Virus record (IMG/VR): IMGVR_UViG_3300007541_000109 | Coordinates: 1-31,290 of that record | Length of the DNA: 31,290 nucleotides | Origin: a virus | Direction: 5' to 3' (one strand) | In this document: piece by piece, positions 23,898 to 31,290 of the stretch | Layout: every line of letters starts with the position of its first letter | Numbering within the stretch: the stretch's first letter is position 1 | The notes under the pieces: model-generated | Databases searched by the model: none | What the model was told of the DNA's origin: nothing | The model's input: only the letters and a program-made list of their open reading frames with translations | Translations under genes and position numbers: made by a program

Positions 23898-25304
23898 GTG
23901 AAGTTTGTGATTGGGACGCAGAAGACTCGTCTAGAGACGGACAACCCTAAGATTATCAGGGCTCTGCGAGATGTATATAGCGCCTCGGTCCCAGGGGCAA
24001 GGTATTCACCTGCCTACAGGATGGGTCGCTGGGACGGTATGAAGCACTTCGTAACTAATCGTGGTGTATTCAGGACAGGACTACTAGATTCCATTCAGTC
24101 AGACCTTAGGAAAGCAGGACTAGAGTGGGAAGAGGAGTATAAGGATGAGTCAGTTACATCCCCTAATCTTGAACACATTGCTGGTTACAGCTATTTCGAT
24201 TACCAGGAGAAGGCCATACGATACGGCCTAGAGAAACAGAGGTGCATAATCAAAGCTCCTACGGGTGCTGGCAAGACTCTGATCATGGCAGGGTTAGTGC
24301 AAGCACACCTGGGTAAGCGTATTGTTATACTATTCAATGCCAAGAACCTACTAAAGCAGACCTACGACTTCCTAACAGGGGAGTGTGGTCTTACTAATGT
24401 AGGAGTGTGCTTTGGAGAGGGATACCAGGATGGAGAGGTCATGCTAGCTACGGTTCAGTCTATTGAAAAGATAATAGACCCCTACGTCGAGCAGGCTGAG
24501 GTTCTCATGGTAGATGAGGTGCATGAGTTTGGCGTGGGGGATACTACGGTAGCTGCCATCGAGTCCTTTCCTAATGCAAAGTTTAGATATGGCTTCACGG
24601 CGACGATGCCTACAGAGAAGATCCCTATGTGGAATCTTATAGGTGCATTTGGTCCTGTGTTCATTTGCAAGACTACGTCTGATCTGGTGGAGGAAGGAGT
24701 CCTCTGTAAGCCTATAATTCAGATGCTGTCTACAGAGCAACCTATCAGCGAAGAGGGCCAGCCTACATACGCAGACATTTACGCATCAGGTATAACCAAT
24801 AATGATTACAGGAATGACCAGATAAAGTCCCTTGTGAATCAGATTAGAGAAGGCACACCCAAGGCTAGAATCCTCATCCTGGTCAAGAGTCTGGAGCATG
24901 GTGAGATTCTACAGGAAGCCCTTGGGGAGGACACGTGGTATCTACAGGGGGAAGATGACCTAGGAGACAGGTATCGCACGATAGGAGCATTCACGTCCTG
25001 TGAAGGAGCTTCTGTGCTTATAGGAACTAAGATCCTACAGACAGGGGTGAACATCAGGGAGATTACACACTTCATCAACGCTAGAGGTCTCAAGTCTCCT
25101 ATAGCTACTATCCAAGCCCTAGGACGAGCGCTAAGAACTCATGAGAGCAAGGACAAAGTATTTGTCTACGACTTCCTAGACACTGGTCCGTATTTAGGAG
25201 CACACGCTAACAAGCGCTATAATACTTACAAGAAGGAAGGACACGAAGTCCACAAGGTAGAATGGAATCACACGAAGACAGACAGGCCCGAAAGGGCAAG
25301 CTGA
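23898..25304 (+). CDS. uvsW: SF2 DNA helicase, UvsW-like
   Basis: A 468-aa protein starting with GTG. After an N-terminal domain with RMGRWDGMKHFV (about 41-52) come the helicase motifs: a Q-like FDYQEKAI (100-107), Walker A APTGAGKT (120-127), DEVH (206-209), TATM (234-237) and motif VI QALGRALR (406-413). T4 UvsW (503 aa) has the same design; it unwinds branched DNA and R-loops and helps switch from origin- to recombination-driven replication. No clear ribosome-binding site precedes the GTG, which follows the inverted repeat directly, so expression may be controlled there. The 3' end overlaps the next gene by 43 nt. Confidence 0.9.
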   Translation: MKFVIGTQKTRLETDNPKIIRALRDVYSASVPGARYSPAYRMGRWDGMKHFVTNRGVFRTGLLDSIQSDLRKAGLEWEEEYKDESVTSPNLEHIAGYSYFDYQEKAIRYGLEKQRCIIKAPTGAGKTLIMAGLVQAHLGKRIVILFNAKNLLKQTYDFLTGECGLTNVGVCFGEGYQDGEVMLATVQSIEKIIDPYVEQAEVLMVDEVHEFGVGDTTVAAIESFPNAKFRYGFTATMPTEKIPMWNLIGAFGPVFICKTTSDLVEEGVLCKPIIQMLSTEQPISEEGQPTYADIYASGITNNDYRNDQIKSLVNQIREGTPKARILILVKSLEHGEILQEALGEDTWYLQGEDDLGDRYRTIGAFTSCEGASVLIGTKILQTGVNIREITHFINARGLKSPIATIQALGRALRTHESKDKVFVYDFLDTGPYLGAHANKRYNTYKKEGHEVHKVEWNHTKTDRPERAS

Positions 25305-25486
25305 CAGAAGCCGAGATCAACACTCTCCGTAGTTGTATAAAGACTATGGATAAGTTCATTGAAGATCAGAAGGTGAACTACGAAGGCATGAAAGAGGTAA
25401 ACAACCTATACTCAATGGTTCGTATATTCAATGAGGCTTACACTGAACGGGTAATCAACCTTCTTAAAGAAGGGTATCGTTTCTAG
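25262..25486 (+). CDS. Small helical protein, UvsW.1-like by position and size
   Basis: A 74-aa charged, helical protein (LTEAEINTLRSCIKTMDKFI, YSMVRIFNEAYTERVINLL) whose start overlaps the helicase end by 43 nt. AAGG lies 4 nt before the ATG. In T4, uvsW is followed by uvsW.1, a 76-aa helical protein. The match here is in place and length; sequence relation is unchecked. The first ~12 residues overlap the helicase frame, so a later start cannot be ruled out. Its TAG is shared with the TAG of the converging LamG gene (CTAG). Confidence 0.6.
   Translation: MESHEDRQARKGKLTEAEINTLRSCIKTMDKFIEDQKVNYEGMKEVNNLYSMVRIFNEAYTERVINLLKEGYRF
25286..25297 (+). other. GCCC-GAAA-GGGC hairpin at the helicase 3' end
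   Basis: A 4-bp all-GC stem closes a GAAA (GNRA) tetraloop just before the helicase stop and just after the start of the small downstream gene. No T-run follows, so it is not an intrinsic terminator. It could slow ribosomes or protect the RNA. Confidence 0.25.
25459..25473 (+). terminator. Weak terminator-like hairpin in the end of the UvsW.1-like gene
   Basis: CCTTCT-TAA-AGAAGG is a 6-bp stem with a 3-nt loop, followed by GTATCGTTT. The T-run is poor. It is the only hairpin seen near the end of the plus-strand helicase unit. Confidence 0.2.
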
Positions 25487-26979
25487 AATCCATACTTGGA
25501 TTTATATGTGTCGTATATGAACTTGATCTCTTTAGCATCAAGAGGTCTTGTATACAGTTGGCAGTTGGCTATTTGTCCCAAATAAGCACCGTCAGTGCCG
25601 CCATTATAATTTCCAACATTAAATCTGTTGGTGCTATAAGCAATATCCCCAGTTATAGAGAATGAATTCTGTTCTTCTCCGTTATAGATATAAGTTATTG
25701 TGCTATCTCTACAAACTATCCCTATCTGTTGCCAAGTATCATATTTAACGACAGGTCCTGCTTGGTTGAATTTATAAGGTATTGTGGGAGAATCTTCATC
25801 TTTCCAGTTAACTCCCACACTCCTATTTTCCTGATTCCCTCCTCTCAATTCTAATTGCCACTGACTTACATAATTGAATCCGAATACTCTTTGACCATTA
25901 ATACCAGAAGGGTCAGGTCTAATCCATCCAAGGCATGTAAAGTTGTTTAAGCAACCAGAAGCATTGGCCGCTGGTAAAAATCCATAACACCAGTCATTAG
26001 TGCCATCATAATGAATGGCACTTATCTCTGTGCTCTTTTCAACATGAGCATCGTTAGCATAAACGAAAGTTACACTATCAGATGAGGGCCCAGGGTGTGA
26101 TCCAATATTGGTTGATGCGTTATAGTTATACTGAGGGCTATTAGCATCAATACTTACAATCAAGTCCTCTGTAGGAATATGCGGATATCTATACTTCTCT
26201 ACCAAGTAGTTTTCATAAATCTCATCCGCTGACAAAACTCTATCGTATAAGTAAGCAGATCCGAAATCTCCTTCATGATATCCTACATGGGTTTGTCCTA
26301 ATCTTATATCTAGTATAGGTGTAGGGTCGCCATTGGCGTCAACAGGAGAAGCGGGAGAGAATACAGCATCTCCGTCATTATTAGTATATGTATTGAATGA
26401 CTCATCTGTCAAAACACCATTCTTGTATATTCTTGTGGAAGATGTGGACATGTCTCTAACACATGTAATATGATTCCACTCATCCGTAGTATATCTACAG
26501 TGTTGTTGTGAGGCACCAGAATAGTAATTATTTGGTGAGAAATCTGTCAATCCCCAATACCAACTCAAACGGTAACCAGGATGTGATTCAAGAGTGATAT
26601 TAATGTCCTGTCTATAGGAATTAATCCTACCCATGCCTGCTCGTCTATTGCTATAAGGTCTATGAACTGGCTTAATCCAAAACTGGACTGTAGCATTTCC
26701 ACTAAGAAAGAACGCCTCGTCACTTCCATCAATGTTAATAATATCGTTAGAACCATCCATCCTGAATACAGTATCAGCATAGAAGGTATCTTGAGTGAAA
26801 GTTCCGCTTAGTTGAGAAGGTCCAAGATCTACGACATTGCTACCTGTCTTGGGATAGCATTTCCTATCCTTAGGATCTATCCACATGACAAGACCATCCT
26901 GAATAACATAAGGAGGTCTAATACCCTTACCGCCTAAGGATACTAACTTATTACCATATCTTATACCTTTGGTAGCCAT
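25483..26979 (-). CDS. Adhesin with two LamG-like domains
   Basis: A 498-aa protein. The first 17 residues (TKGIRYGNKLVSLGGKG region) form a tag shared with the 972-aa and 244-aa neighbours. Two concanavalin/LamG-like sandwiches follow. The first (about 28-268) has LVMWIDP, ATVQFWIKP, WNHITCVRD, IYKNGVL and the closing GSAYLYDRVLSADEI. The second (about 272-498) has LIVSIDAN, FTCLGWIRPD, WQQIGIVCRD, YIYNGEEQ and ANCQLYTRPLDAKEI. Such domains bind sugars or proteins, so a receptor-binding or fibre-decorating role is likely. The gene overlaps the 75-aa gene by 19 nt and meets the helicase unit tail to tail (4 nt shared). Confidence 0.8.
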   Translation of the reverse strand: MATKGIRYGNKLVSLGGKGIRPPYVIQDGLVMWIDPKDRKCYPKTGSNVVDLGPSQLSGTFTQDTFYADTVFRMDGSNDIINIDGSDEAFFLSGNATVQFWIKPVHRPYSNRRAGMGRINSYRQDINITLESHPGYRLSWYWGLTDFSPNNYYSGASQQHCRYTTDEWNHITCVRDMSTSSTRIYKNGVLTDESFNTYTNNDGDAVFSPASPVDANGDPTPILDIRLGQTHVGYHEGDFGSAYLYDRVLSADEIYENYLVEKYRYPHIPTEDLIVSIDANSPQYNYNASTNIGSHPGPSSDSVTFVYANDAHVEKSTEISAIHYDGTNDWCYGFLPAANASGCLNNFTCLGWIRPDPSGINGQRVFGFNYVSQWQLELRGGNQENRSVGVNWKDEDSPTIPYKFNQAGPVVKYDTWQQIGIVCRDSTITYIYNGEEQNSFSITGDIAYSTNRFNVGNYNGGTDGAYLGQIANCQLYTRPLDAKEIKFIYDTYKSKYGF

Positions 26980-27188
26980 GGATCTTGCTCCTCTGGGTAT
27001 AACTCATCATACTTCTCTTGGTCTAGTATGAACTCACCGTCTATGAGTTGGTAGCATCCGCAACTAAGATCCTCTGGCCTTTCCTCTATTTCAAGACGAG
27101 AGTAATTAGGTGCCTCATAATATACCAAATCAATTACATAGTTATTCTCATCTAATTTTATATACGGTATGTTCGTAAAGTGTATCAT
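26961..27188 (-). CDS. Small unknown protein between two adhesins (possible fibre accessory)
   Basis: A 75-aa acidic protein (IPYIKLDENNYVIDLVYYE, CGCYQLIDGEFILDQEKYDE, EEQDPWLPKV). It overlaps the 972-aa gene end by 4 nt and the tandem-LamG gene start by 19 nt. Short acidic proteins placed between fibre genes are often fibre-assembly chaperones or caps, and the YxLxDxxFxxD-like strands would suit that. No family is recognised. Confidence 0.55.
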   Translation of the reverse strand: MIHFTNIPYIKLDENNYVIDLVYYEAPNYSRLEIEERPEDLSCGCYQLIDGEFILDQEKYDELYPEEQDPWLPKV

Positions 27189-30103
27189 AACGATCTAACC
27201 TTCCTTATTTGGATGATGTCATCCTTCTCGCCAGATTCTAAGGCAATTCCATAAGCCGTTGTCTTCCTTAAAGGGGGTCCCATCTCTGGTTTATGCCAGA
27301 CCTTTCCTCCATAATCTAGTAGTTTCTGGCTCACCTTGTATGCTACAAGACCGTCGTTTCTAGAAATCCATCTTCCTCCATGTATTTCTAATTCGTTTGT
27401 AAGCGGGTTAACCCAGGGCCAATATATACCATCTTGACCCCAGTGTTGGTTCATTTCTAGATCATTGGCAGGATATTGCTTAATTGTTCCACTTCCATCC
27501 CAAGATAGTAAGAAAGCACTATCACTACCAATGTTTCCATAGTAAGGGTCTATCCACCAAATCTTATTCTGCCACACTACTGAGCGTATAGGATGGCCGT
27601 TGTAGTGGTTTGTCGGTCTATAACCGTAATCTCCTATTGCTACTTCTATAAACTTGTCTTGGACTGAGTTGTATTCAAATATCCTCCAATAAGGCCAAGC
27701 GTCATTTTCTGTTATGAGGTGTAAGTTATCTTTAAACTCAACCCATCCAATGCCCATATATGATCTACTAAATTGGTTATTAGTTCGATACGGCTCATAT
27801 CCAGAAAGGGCAGAAGTGACATACCTAGGAGTGGCTAACTCCATTTCGGTGAATGCTGACGCTCCTGAGTCCAACCTTTCAATTTGTGGACCATAGTAAG
27901 GAGCGTTATAATTATTCTTACCATACCAAATCTTACCTCCATACTCTATAACTTCATCGGTATATGTGGAGATAGTTCCCCCTTCCAGTGTAGGTAATAC
28001 TATATCTGATGTATCACGAAGGTTAGGTATACCAGAAGCATCTTCAACAACCTCCCATATGTAATTCAAACCATAATTCTCTCCAATAGTAAAATAGGTT
28101 TTACTGTCGTGTTGAAATATTCTTGATGCGTTCCACACATTTGCTGTTGGAAGAGTAGCACTAGTCGTCAGATAATCATTTGATAATTTCTTCAACTGAC
28201 CAACTTGTCTGTCATATTGATACAATATCAAGCGTGTAGCGTTATTGTGACCCCCAAGTATATAAAGTTCTCCATTACTGGACTCATACCACCGTGGACC
28301 GTAAAGATAACTGGTGTTAGTGTCTGCCATATATTTACACCTTCTCCAATACCCACTAGTGTCTCCAGACAGATCAAACTCTAATACTGCTTGAAATGGA
28401 TAATGGTTATATCTAACAATTCTGTAAATGGTTCCTGATTGTGTTATCTCGTCTCCTTTATCGCCTAAGAAATCACAGGCAATTGCTGGCATGTAATTAG
28501 TATGATCCTCTCTTGTCACAGAACTACCGTCAAACTCGAAAAACACCAAGGAATCTTGATTGTAGGAATCCATGACCGATACTAAATGAACCTTACCTTC
28601 ATATTCATAAGCATCTACACCCCTTACATACATCATTGTGTTGTAAAGATCCCCTGGAGATAACCTCCAATGGCTTACATATAAATCATCATAATGCTGC
28701 CTTTCCCATTGAGTAGTTGATGGGTTGTATTTAAATAGACGAAGCCAAGCATACTTTTCCTCTTCGTAAGTAGTGCCATCCATATAATCTCTATGTTGGC
28801 CTTGACCTGTGCTCCCTGGACTTATTCCATATGAACTACCTTCTAAGGTTGTCCTATGTTGAGTTGATCCTCCTAAAAAGATGTAATAATCATCATTGTA
28901 TTTAAATGTCTTTGTGGTATAGTTAGCACCATACGGAAGTTCTCTTCTATCAAAGTAACCCCAGTTTTTAAAGTATCCGCTAGACGCCTCATATTTCAGA
29001 GGGACGCCACCAGTCCCTTCAGGCCAATTATTACCAGTCAGTCGGTGTTCAAATATATGCGTCGAAGCATCTAGATGCTGACTCCAGAATGACATGGGTG
29101 TTGACCCAGCATTTACACCTCTATTAAATTGATAGAAATCCCAGTTCTGAGTAGACGGATTCCATTTGTAAATTGTGATATGGGAATACCCATGAGATGA
29201 GTTTAGTTCTTCATTAGGAACAGAAGATGTGTTGTAAAGATAACGATTCTCATATCCAGTTATCAAATACACAGAACCACTAACTTCAATGAAATCAATG
29301 CCTTGAATATACCTACCTGGGCTAGAAGTGTCGTGCGTGGTTTCAGTCCATCTGCCTGAACTCACTTCAATACTATAAGTTTTAAAATTATCTACACCAT
29401 TAAAGTTAGATTCATATAATTCGTCGCTATAGACGCCACTAACATAGTTGCTAAACGCACCATAGGCATTACCGCTGCTATCTTGAAATACACTTGCCGA
29501 CTCTATTTGTCGTCTTCGTTCATAAGTATCCGTCGTTTCGTAAACTTCTGGGTTGGGCCAAGAATCAATTTGATCCATTCCCATAGGTGGTTCTTGTGAC
29601 CACTTACCGTCCTCACCTCTAACAGCCCACATGTTGGGCCATCGACCATAATCACGAACATGAGCGCCAACAGCGTAAGCCACAGTTCCATTGTAATCAT
29701 GAACTCCACCCCAAGTCCCTGTTCGAGTTCCAAAATAACCTGATTTAACATTGCTAGTTATAGCATCCCTTCCTGATCGACCTACCCACTTGCCATTACG
29801 CAGAGAATATACTTCGACTATACCGCCACCCCAAACCTCACAACAAAGTTCATCGTCAATTTCAAAGAATCTGGCGTGATAGCAAAAAGGTTGTCTGTTG
29901 GTAATGTGACTGGTGTGTTTCTCTTCTAGGATGGTATCGAACTTGAGAATAAAATCACCCTTGTTGATCTTGCTACCACAGAGTCCTGATGTTTGAGCAT
30001 TGTGGTTGATATCCTGAACCTCCAACTCAGGGTTAGGTGCGCTTAGAACGTCTCCACCTATAGAGACGATCTGATTACCGATTCTAACTATCTTGCTTAC
30101 CAT
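27185..30103 (-). CDS. Large beta-propeller-like fibre/receptor-binding protein
   Basis: A 972-aa protein. It starts with the tag MVSKIVRIGNQIVSIGG shared with two neighbours. The rest is built of irregular repeats of about 45-60 residues, each with a hydrophobic strand that reports a value (VYLITGY, YYIFLGG, VHLVSVMD, LYILGGH, LHLITEN) followed by an aromatic strand (ITIYKWNPSTQNW, LFKYNPSTTQWE, ILYQYDRQ, IFEYNSVQD). This resembles Kelch or EAR/EPTP propeller blades. It is rich in Tyr, Trp, Asn and Gly and has no enzyme motif. It is likely the main or an alternative receptor-binding protein. The coding sequence is AT-rich compared with the baseplate genes. Confidence 0.7.
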   Translation of the reverse strand: MVSKIVRIGNQIVSIGGDVLSAPNPELEVQDINHNAQTSGLCGSKINKGDFILKFDTILEEKHTSHITNRQPFCYHARFFEIDDELCCEVWGGGIVEVYSLRNGKWVGRSGRDAITSNVKSGYFGTRTGTWGGVHDYNGTVAYAVGAHVRDYGRWPNMWAVRGEDGKWSQEPPMGMDQIDSWPNPEVYETTDTYERRRQIESASVFQDSSGNAYGAFSNYVSGVYSDELYESNFNGVDNFKTYSIEVSSGRWTETTHDTSSPGRYIQGIDFIEVSGSVYLITGYENRYLYNTSSVPNEELNSSHGYSHITIYKWNPSTQNWDFYQFNRGVNAGSTPMSFWSQHLDASTHIFEHRLTGNNWPEGTGGVPLKYEASSGYFKNWGYFDRRELPYGANYTTKTFKYNDDYYIFLGGSTQHRTTLEGSSYGISPGSTGQGQHRDYMDGTTYEEEKYAWLRLFKYNPSTTQWERQHYDDLYVSHWRLSPGDLYNTMMYVRGVDAYEYEGKVHLVSVMDSYNQDSLVFFEFDGSSVTREDHTNYMPAIACDFLGDKGDEITQSGTIYRIVRYNHYPFQAVLEFDLSGDTSGYWRRCKYMADTNTSYLYGPRWYESSNGELYILGGHNNATRLILYQYDRQVGQLKKLSNDYLTTSATLPTANVWNASRIFQHDSKTYFTIGENYGLNYIWEVVEDASGIPNLRDTSDIVLPTLEGGTISTYTDEVIEYGGKIWYGKNNYNAPYYGPQIERLDSGASAFTEMELATPRYVTSALSGYEPYRTNNQFSRSYMGIGWVEFKDNLHLITENDAWPYWRIFEYNSVQDKFIEVAIGDYGYRPTNHYNGHPIRSVVWQNKIWWIDPYYGNIGSDSAFLLSWDGSGTIKQYPANDLEMNQHWGQDGIYWPWVNPLTNELEIHGGRWISRNDGLVAYKVSQKLLDYGGKVWHKPEMGPPLRKTTAYGIALESGEKDDIIQIRKVRSL

Positions 30104-30109
30104 GTCTTA

Positions 30110-30364
30110 TTAAGGTTGTTGATCAGGGTCAGTCCATTCAGAACTAGCCATAATAGCTAAGATCTCTGAGTGAGTGTAAGGACCTTCTGTATTAGTTAGG
30201 AGGTAAACGCAAATAGGCTGCTCTCCATCCCACTTCACAAAGGTCTTAGTCTGATCCACAGACTTCCTAAGCGTGTCTTCTGAAGTCTCTAGGACCTCAC
30301 TGAAGTCGATAGCCGATACTTGATCGACTGGAAATATTATGTAGTTTCTATTTTCATATGCCAT
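30110..30364 (-). CDS. Small conserved-looking protein between adhesin genes
   Basis: An 84-aa protein: an opening strand (RNYIIFPVDQ), an acidic helix (IDFSEVLETSEDTLRKSVD), a strand pair (TKTFVKWDGEQP, ICVYLL) and a second helix (YTHSEILAIMASSEW). It sits 6 nt before the 972-aa gene and 12 nt after the 244-aa gene. I recall similar short proteins in marine T4-like phages, but cannot confirm it here. Function is unknown; a fibre accessory or assembly role fits its place. Confidence 0.65.
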   Translation of the reverse strand: MAYENRNYIIFPVDQVSAIDFSEVLETSEDTLRKSVDQTKTFVKWDGEQPICVYLLTNTEGPYTHSEILAIMASSEWTDPDQQP

Positions 30365-30376
30365 ATCTACCTCTCC

Positions 30377-31111
30377 TTAAATACCATACTTGCCTCTATC
30401 AAGATTAAACATATACTGTATCTCATCTTGAGTCATCGCTCTATTGTGTAAATACACATGACCTATATCTCCATAGAAAGGAGCTGATGTTCCAGTATAT
30501 CTACCAGCCAGTGTTAGATATTGATATGAGGTGCTTGGTGTGCTTAAGTATCCATTATCTGTCGAGTCTGCTGATGAGTCGTTGTCATATATTAGATTAC
30601 CGTTGTGAAACAATTGTCTGTTAGAATATGAATGAACAAATGATATCATACACCACTCATCTGCTACAACCGGACTTTCTGAACTATTTCTCCAAGCCCA
30701 CGGATAACTAGCATAATCAACTCTAGATCCAACAATGGCGACTTCAAAACTGTTTTCAAGAGTAATTATGTTCTGTGTGCCACCTATTGATCCATCCTTT
30801 CTCACAAACATGTTAACAGTGACCTCATCGTAAATGGTCCCTGTTGTAGTAAAATCATTTCTCGTCACTCTTAAGAAATCTGATCCACCATCAAATGTGA
30901 AATGATTAGGACTAGAAGCAAAATCGGATCCGTTATACAGAGTCGCTCCTCCTCCAAGAGTGCTTCTATCTAACCAATCCCCGCTACCTCCATAAGAATC
31001 AGGATCTAACCATAGTGTAAGTCCTTTTAGAAGTGGAAGATCATTACCCGAAATAACACCCCCATTCAGATTGATTAGCTGGCCGTTATAGTTTACTAGT
31101 TGAGAACTCAT
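30377..31111 (-). CDS. Single LamG-domain adhesin
   Basis: A 244-aa protein. The N-terminal tag (SQLVNYNGQLINLNGG) is shared with two downstream genes. One LamG-like domain follows (LTLWLDPDS, VTVNMFVRKDG, WCMISFVHSY, LFHNGNLIYD) and closes with GDIGHVYLHNRAMTQDEI and KYGI at the end, as KYGF in the tandem-LamG protein. The ATG overlaps the upstream stop by one base (TAATG). It is probably exposed on the tail or capsid surface for binding host glycans. Confidence 0.75.
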   Translation of the reverse strand: MSSQLVNYNGQLINLNGGVISGNDLPLLKGLTLWLDPDSYGGSGDWLDRSTLGGGATLYNGSDFASSPNHFTFDGGSDFLRVTRNDFTTTGTIYDEVTVNMFVRKDGSIGGTQNIITLENSFEVAIVGSRVDYASYPWAWRNSSESPVVADEWCMISFVHSYSNRQLFHNGNLIYDNDSSADSTDNGYLSTPSTSYQYLTLAGRYTGTSAPFYGDIGHVYLHNRAMTQDEIQYMFNLDRGKYGI

Positions 31112-31290
31112 TACGCTAACCTCTTAACTATCATAGTGCTTCCCGCTTCGTGACTTGTTGATACAGACACAGCAGCATCTTGGAATGTAGCAGTGATGTA
31201 AGAGCCTGCACTTACCTTTCCTACCCATCTACCACTATACTCACTTGGAGAGTTAGCGGAAACATAATCATGCGTAAGAGTGTTCTTTGC
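31111..31290 (-). CDS. C-terminal end of a structural protein cut by the window edge
   Basis: Fifty-nine codons are open from the window edge to TAA at 31111-31113. They encode a beta-rich end (YSGRWVGKVSAGSYITATF, HEAGSTMIVKRLA). Nothing before base 31290 is seen, so start and size are unknown. The stop overlaps the ATG of the LamG gene (TAATG), showing it belongs to the same operon. Confidence 0.7.
   Translation of the reverse strand, partial: AKNTLTHDYVSANSPSEYSGRWVGKVSAGSYITATFQDAAVSVSTSHEAGSTMIVKRLA

Noticed and set aside
25262-25304. A second frameshift between helicase and the small downstream frame
   Set aside because: The small frame is -1 relative to the helicase, but no X XXY YYZ heptamer lies in the overlap, and the small frame has its own ATG with AAGG upstream.
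1-31290. T4-type late promoters (TATAAATA), tRNAs, attachment sites, insertion sequences
   Set aside because: None was spotted on reading both strands; only weak partial late-box look-alikes occur, and a computed scan would be needed to be certain.

Overview
The window is part of the genome of a tailed phage with a contractile tail (a myovirus). It covers most of the baseplate, tail-tip and tail-fibre gene cluster. The baseplate wedge proteins (gp25-, gp6- and gp7-like), the spike, the LysM protein, a gp26-like zinc-ribbon protein and a divergent UvsW-type helicase all point to the T4-like superfamily. No host gene, tRNA, rRNA, integrase, CRISPR array or insertion sequence was seen. Several fibre genes look like those of marine T4-like phages as I remember them. 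That is an impression, and the host cannot be named.

Layout. Nearly everything lies on the minus strand, so the functional order runs from high to low coordinates. At 31290-25483 is an AT-rich adhesin cassette: the end of a cut-off protein, a LamG protein, an 84-aa protein, a 972-aa propeller-like protein, a 75-aa protein and a tandem LamG protein. At 25486-23898 two plus-strand genes encode a UvsW-like helicase and a small UvsW.1-like protein. Divergent from them at 23859 starts a gp26-like zinc-ribbon protein whose end carries a textbook -1 ribosomal frameshift signal. A structural protein follows (23010-22153). At 20143-22166 a plus-strand island encodes a small unknown protein, a Cas4/RecB-like nuclease with an iron-sulphur-type cysteine set, and a DnaG-type primase. 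From 20042 to 1 is one tightly packed minus-strand run: unknown protein, tape measure, tube-junction protein, LysM protein, hub, spike, large LamG protein, gp25, gp6, gp7, three paralogous tail-tip or fibre proteins and a beta-helix-like fibre that leaves the window. Almost every junction overlaps by 1-14 nt or is separated by a few nt.

How it fits together. The order chaperone - tape measure - tube junction - LysM - hub - spike - gp25 - gp6 - gp7 - fibres matches the T-U-X-D and V-W-J-I-H logic of P2-like phages, while the proteins are of T4 type. The frameshift fits this picture: P2 (E/E') and lambda (G/GT) make their tape-measure chaperones by -1 frameshifting just upstream of the tape measure gene. 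The strongest new observation is this frameshift cassette. It has a U UUU UUC heptamer, a 6-nt spacer, a 10-bp stem with one bulge and an inner 9-bp stem, and it leads into a 65-codon extension with no usable start codon upstream of the slip site.
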